A stretch of DNA of 64,000 nt, from positions 1 through 64,000 of the forward strand of contig CAVTPZ010000034.1 of assembly GCA_963736685.1 (NCBI GenBank), read 5' to 3'. Made by a program: the position numbers and the translations under genes. Shown here one piece after another: positions 61,645 through 64,000 of this stretch. The notes under the pieces were generated by a model, which was not told the origin of the DNA, made no database searches, and worked only from the letters and a program-made list of their open reading frames with translations. Within the stretch, counting starts at the first letter, position 1, and the number at the start of each line of letters is the position of its first letter. This stretch comes from DASUPK01 sp963736685 (lineage in GTDB: Bacteria; Actinomycetota; Thermoleophilia; Solirubrobacterales; 70-9).

Positions 61645-63801
61645 TCAGCCCTCGGCCTCCCCGGTGGCGACCCTCCGGGGCAGGGAGGGCTCCACGCGGA
61701 GCAGCCTTGCGGGCCAAGTCGGGAGCCACCAGTTCCAGCGGCCCATCAGCGAGATCACGGCGGGCACGATCAGCGCCCGGATGATCGTCGCGTCGATCAG
61801 GATCCCGGCCGCCAGGCCGGTCGCGAACATCTTCACGCTGGTGTCCGGTCCCGACGCCATCGAGGTGAACGCCAGGAACAGGATCAGCGCTGCGCTGGTC
61901 ACCAGCCTGCCGGTTCGCCCGATCCCCTGGACGACCGCCACATCGGTGGACCCGGTGCGGTCGTACTCCTCCCGCATCCGGGAGAGGATGAACACCTCGT
62001 AGTCCATCGAGAGGCCGAACAGGAAGGCGAAGATGATCAGCGGCATCCACGACTGGATCGAGCCGGTCGCCTGGATGCCCCAGATCGCCTCCGAGCCGTG
62101 CCCGTCCTGCCAGACGAGGACGAGCACACCCCAGGCCGCGGCCACGCTGAGGATGTTGAGCACGATCGCCTTCAGCGGCAGCAGCAGCGAGCGGAACGCC
62201 CGCGCCAGCAGGATGAACGTGGTGATCGCGATCAGGGCGATCATCAACGGGAACGCACCGTAGACCGCGTCGATGAAGTCCTGGTTCGCGGCTGGACCGC
62301 CGCCAACCCGGACTCCCGGGCCGGCCGCATGGGCCGTATCCCGGACGCCGTCCAGCGTGTCGTGGCCCTGGGTGGTCCCGCTGTCCGGGATCGGGATGGC
62401 CTCGACGATGTGAGTTCCGCCGCGGTTCCACTCCGGCCCGCTCGGCGCCACCGCCCCGTGGATGCCGTCGACCTTGTTGAGATCGGCGGCGACCGTGGCC
62501 GGGTGGGTGTTGCCCTCGACCAGGATCTCGTGAGGCAGGATCGAGCCCTCACCGATTCCGGCGTTCTCGAGCTGCTTCAGGCCCTGCTCGGCGGGACCGC
62601 CCTTGGCGATCGTGTCCGCATCGGCGGCGCCCAGCTGAAGGTTCGTCGCCGACAGTGCGAGGGCCAGGATCACGGCCATGCCGGCGCCCGCGGCGACCCA
62701 GCGACGCCGTGAGACGAGCTGTGCCCAGCGGGTCCAGGCCCGGCTGGCCTTGTCATCGGTGCGCCGGTGCGGCCAGTCGAGCTTCGGCCCGGCCTTGGCC
62801 AGGATCACCGGCAGGAGCGTGATCGCCACCAGCGTGGAGACCAGCGGGATCAGCATTCCGCCGTATCCCATCGAGCGCAGGAACGGCAGCGGTAGCGCGA
62901 TCAGCGCCAGCAGCCCGATCGCGACCGTGATGCCGCTGAAGACCACCGCGCGGCCCGCCGTCTCCATCGCCCGCTGGACCGCCTCGTCACCTGTGTGGCC
63001 GTGCGTGCGCTCCTCGCGCCAGCGCGACACCACCAGCAACGAGTAGTCGATCGCCACGCCCAATCCGACCAGCGCGACCAGGAACTGCACGATCGGCGAG
63101 ACGTCGGTGAACGTCGTCAGGCCGAGGAGGAGCAGGAACGTGGTCATGATCGAGCAGATCGCCATCCCGATGGGCACGATCGCCAGGAACGATGCGAAGA
63201 CGAACGCGAGCACGATCAGCGCGCCGAAGCCGCCGATGACCGCCTCCAGGAGAACTCCCGGTCCGTCGCCTCCGCCGGTCGACTGTTGGAGCGCGTCGAA
63301 GCCGGTCACGTGAACCGGCGCCCCGGCGACCGTCATCCCGGCCACCGCGTTCTTCACGTCCGTTGCCGCGTGCGGGTTGTCGCCGAAGCTCGAATCGGGA
63401 TCGGGCTTCGGGTACACGATCGCGAAGGTCGTATGGCCGTCGTCCGAGACGAAGGCCTTGTCGCCGGTTGACGCGTAGGACGCCACCCGGGAGCCGGGAA
63501 GCGTCTTGGCGAGCGTGTCATCCAGCTTCGTCAGGTCACGCTTCACCTGGGGCGAGTCCACCGACTGCCCGGCCGGAAGCGTCACCACCGGCAGCAGGGG
63601 GGAGGTGTCCCCGCCCGTGCCGTTGTACTTGGCGGCAATCGCCTGGTTCGTCTCCCATCCCTCCTTGTTGGGGACGGAGAATTTCTGGTCGAGCGCCTTG
63701 CTTGCGGGCCCGGCGGCCATGATCCCGGCGATCGTCAGCAGGATCCATGAGATGACGACGGTCCGTTTGTGGGCCAGTACCCAGCGCGTTAGTGATGCCA
63801 C
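61645..63801 (-). CDS. MMPL/RND-family exporter
   Basis: The 718-residue protein has the same plan as the exporter at 49437: N-terminal helix, extracytoplasmic domain, five helices (VGLGVAIDYSLLVVSRWREE), domain, and five helices (LFGLSMDYEVFILSRMREEY). The AIDYSL and SMDYEV motifs carry the conserved Asp-Tyr pair. GTG 63801 has GGAGGG 8 nt upstream. A long inverted repeat upstream suggests control by a nearby regulator. Confidence 0.93.
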   Translation of the reverse strand: MASLTRWVLAHKRTVVISWILLTIAGIMAAGPASKALDQKFSVPNKEGWETNQAIAAKYNGTGGDTSPLLPVVTLPAGQSVDSPQVKRDLTKLDDTLAKTLPGSRVASYASTGDKAFVSDDGHTTFAIVYPKPDPDSSFGDNPHAATDVKNAVAGMTVAGAPVHVTGFDALQQSTGGGDGPGVLLEAVIGGFGALIVLAFVFASFLAIVPIGMAICSIMTTFLLLLGLTTFTDVSPIVQFLVALVGLGVAIDYSLLVVSRWREERTHGHTGDEAVQRAMETAGRAVVFSGITVAIGLLALIALPLPFLRSMGYGGMLIPLVSTLVAITLLPVILAKAGPKLDWPHRRTDDKASRAWTRWAQLVSRRRWVAAGAGMAVILALALSATNLQLGAADADTIAKGGPAEQGLKQLENAGIGEGSILPHEILVEGNTHPATVAADLNKVDGIHGAVAPSGPEWNRGGTHIVEAIPIPDSGTTQGHDTLDGVRDTAHAAGPGVRVGGGPAANQDFIDAVYGAFPLMIALIAITTFILLARAFRSLLLPLKAIVLNILSVAAAWGVLVLVWQDGHGSEAIWGIQATGSIQSWMPLIIFAFLFGLSMDYEVFILSRMREEYDRTGSTDVAVVQGIGRTGRLVTSAALILFLAFTSMASGPDTSVKMFATGLAAGILIDATIIRALIVPAVISLMGRWNWWLPTWPARLLRVEPSLPRRVATGEAEG

Positions 63802-63885
63802 GGCGTTCCCTCCTGTATTCGAATCTGGTCGGTGCCTTCAAGACGGTTGCGAGGCAGCAGAATGGACGCCGCCCGCACTTCCTTC

Positions 63886-63917
63886 AATTGGGGATGACCC
63901 CTATTCAGCCCCCAATT
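63886..63917. promoter_or_regulatory. Inverted repeat between MMPL and a divergent gene
   Basis: AATTGGGG (63886-63893) and CCCCAATT (63910-63917) are perfect inverted arms 16 bp apart. They sit in the 152-bp gap between the MMPL start and a divergent start near 63954, the usual place for a TetR- or MarR-type operator. Confidence 0.6.
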
Positions 63918-63953
63918 CATCTCTAGGTGTGTGACGGTTGACCAGGAGATTGC

Positions 63954-64000
63954 GTGACAACCTCGTCCAATCCGAAAAGCACGATCGGTCGTTCTTCTGT
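63954..64000 (+). CDS. Start of a divergent gene, cut by the window edge
   Basis: GTG 63954 is preceded by AGGAG about 6 nt upstream and opens MTTSSNPKSTIGRSS. Only 15 codons are present. Its position beside the inverted repeat, divergent from the MMPL exporter, suggests a regulator of that exporter, but no domain can be seen. The call is tentative. Confidence 0.4.
   Translation, partial: MTTSSNPKSTIGRSS

Overview
The window is a 64 kb stretch of GC-rich, densely packed bacterial chromosome, read as actinobacterial and probably class Thermoleophilia (Solirubrobacterales-like). This is inferred from the alpha ribosomal operon order, a six-gene MCE operon, MMPL and DHA2 exporters, frequent GTG/TTG starts, and secreted proteins with Lys-rich, Cys-containing C-terminal beta repeats. 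No rRNA, CRISPR array, prophage or insertion sequence was seen. There is one tRNA, tRNA-Pro(CGG).

Layout. 1-2283: end of the alpha operon (rpsK partial, rpsD, rpoA, rplQ). 2280-16655: housekeeping and lipid genes: two paralogous small membrane proteins around the truA start, surE-ligA, dacB, a patatin, an SDR, a large secreted alpha/beta hydrolase, glycerate kinase with a long-chain acyl-CoA ligase, a small HTH-like protein and a NIF3 protein. 16683-22701: an export island with a DsbA-like thiol oxidoreductase and three secreted proteins. 22703-24615: tRNA-Pro, a SnoaL-like protein, a TVP38-type membrane protein and superoxide dismutase. 24682-37403: a cholesterol-oxidase-like GMC flavoenzyme divergent from six MCE genes (the fifth frameshifted), followed by an SCP2 sterol-carrier protein. 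37400-49323: PNPOx-like, Nudix, rubredoxin, bioA, a MarR regulator between two DHA2 exporters (the first frameshifted), bioB-bioF-bioD, a cupin and a sigma-70 factor. 49437-64000: MMPL exporter, frameshifted 2TM protein, enoyl-CoA hydratase, free-standing biotinyl domain, GT2, glpK, acyltransferase, metallo-hydrolase, an MFS-thioesterase-SDR-methyltransferase operon, and a second MMPL exporter with an operator-like inverted repeat.

Genes that seem to work together. (i) The GMC oxidase, MCE proteins and SCP2 protein form a plausible sterol or hydrophobic-lipid uptake and oxidation module, but no YrbE permease or MceG ATPase lies beside it. (ii) bioA and bioBFD make biotin, and a biotinyl carrier domain is encoded about 5 kb from bioB. 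(iii) FadD, enoyl-CoA hydratase, several SDRs, a thioesterase, an acyltransferase and GlpK point to active fatty-acid and glycerolipid metabolism.

The most striking pattern is in the promoters. In roughly two dozen transcription units a TANNNT -10 box lies 5-9 nt upstream of the start codon with no Shine-Dalgarno sequence, which implies widespread leaderless mRNAs. The rule helps choose start codons. It also supports an ATC initiation codon for the secreted protein at 21874, which has no ATG/GTG/TTG ahead of its signal peptide. Three genes carry apparent frameshifts: an MCE gene, an MFS gene and a 2TM gene.
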